Source: Akkermansiaceae bacterium UBA5689
GTDB taxonomy: Bacteria > Verrucomicrobiota > Verrucomicrobiia > Verrucomicrobiales > Akkermansiaceae
Assembly (NCBI GenBank): GCA_002420305.1
Contig: DIHT01000130.1
Span: 241-43,393 of the forward strand
DNA: 43,153 nucleotides
Reading direction: 5' to 3'
Positions 42,870 to 43,153 of this stretch are shown piece by piece. The stretch's first letter is position 1; the number at the start of each line of letters is the position of its first letter. The notes under the pieces are model-generated. The model saw only the letters and a program-made list of their open reading frames with translations, searched no databases and had not been told where the DNA came from. The position numbers and the translations under genes are program-made.

Positions 42870-43153
42870 ATGAAATACGCCACCCTCCATCTCTCAGCCA
42901 TTCTCTGGCTTTCACTTTGCGCCCTCACCCAAGCCAAGGAAGTCCGTCTCTACACCCAGCGCCATTACCCCGCAGATAAGGAATTCTTTGCGCAGTTCAC
43001 CAAGGACACAGGCATCGAGGTAAAAGTCATCAAGGCCGGAGCTAACGAGCTCCTCACCCGGCTTGAGTCAGAAAAAGCGGCACCGCAGGCAGACCTTTTT
43101 ATCACCACGGATGCCGGTGCACTCGACCGCGCCGATGCCGCTGGACTGCTTGA
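42870..43153 (+). CDS. Ferric-iron ABC transporter substrate-binding protein (FutA/FbpA-like), 3'-truncated
   Basis: The gene runs off the right edge after 94 complete codons. The product has a signal peptide (MKYATLHLSAILWLSLCALT, cut near QAKE) and then VRLYTQRHYPADKEFFAQFT, IEVKVIKAGANELLTRLESE and PQADLFITTDAGALDRADAA. This order matches the N-terminal half of FutA/FbpA periplasmic ferric-iron binding proteins, where the Tyr in the RHY motif is an iron ligand in related proteins. The protein would deliver Fe3+ to an inner-membrane ABC permease, presumably encoded just beyond the window. Together with the BFD-type gene and the AraC regulator it makes an iron-response locus. Confidence 0.88.
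   Translation, partial: MKYATLHLSAILWLSLCALTQAKEVRLYTQRHYPADKEFFAQFTKDTGIEVKVIKAGANELLTRLESEKAAPQADLFITTDAGALDRADAAGLL

Overview
The window looks like a chromosomal piece of a Verrucomicrobiota bacterium, probably a marine or particle-associated Verrucomicrobiales relative. The evidence is a PEP-CTERM tail, a very large prepilin-like protein of the Verru_Chthon cassette A type, two DUF1080 proteins, a ThuA protein, CotH/lamin-tail proteins, and many secreted proteins with calcium-binding motifs. GC is moderately high, and several starts lack a clear Shine-Dalgarno sequence, as is common in this phylum. I see no rRNA, tRNA, CRISPR array, transposase or phage gene.

Layout. (1) 1-2096, minus: the N-terminal part of a secreted thrombospondin-type-3/PA14-like repeat protein that runs off the left edge. 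(2) 2445-7949: a PdxA-family dehydrogenase, a PQQ-type beta-propeller protein, a minus-strand EF-hand protein with SGNH-hydrolase-like motifs, and a gamma-glutamyltranspeptidase. (3) 8155-36475: about 28 kb devoted mainly to the cell surface. It holds two CotH-kinase/lamin-tail proteins (1660 and 1419 aa), two giant paralogous adhesin-like proteins (1859 and 2402 aa) in opposite orientations, one DUF1080 protein, one PEP-CTERM protein, and a 1274-aa prepilin-like Verru_Chthon A protein. (4) 36655-41046: a lineage-specific secreted protein, a ThuA protein, and a minus-strand group of pectate lyase, DUF1080 protein and secreted alpha/beta hydrolase, which suggests plant or algal polysaccharide use. 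(5) 41144-43153: an apparent iron-response locus with a BFD-type [2Fe-2S] protein divergent from an AraC-type regulator. A perfect 9-3-9 palindrome lies between them, and a FutA/FbpA-like ferric-iron binding protein starts at the right edge.

The most interesting part is the 28 kb surface region. Each giant protein starts with three tandem beta-rich modules that resemble C1q/TNF-like jelly rolls. Cadherin/CSPG-like, VCBS-like, LamG and Calx-beta domains follow. Each giant gene lies near a CotH-kinase gene that keeps the expected catalytic residues. CotH proteins of Bacillus phosphorylate neighbouring spore-coat proteins, so this could be a duplicated, secreted kinase-substrate system on the surface of a non-sporulating bacterium. 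That is inference, but it is testable.

All calls come from reading translations and motifs by eye. No database search was run. Domain boundaries are approximate, and start sites were chosen mainly from signal peptides and start-codon type.
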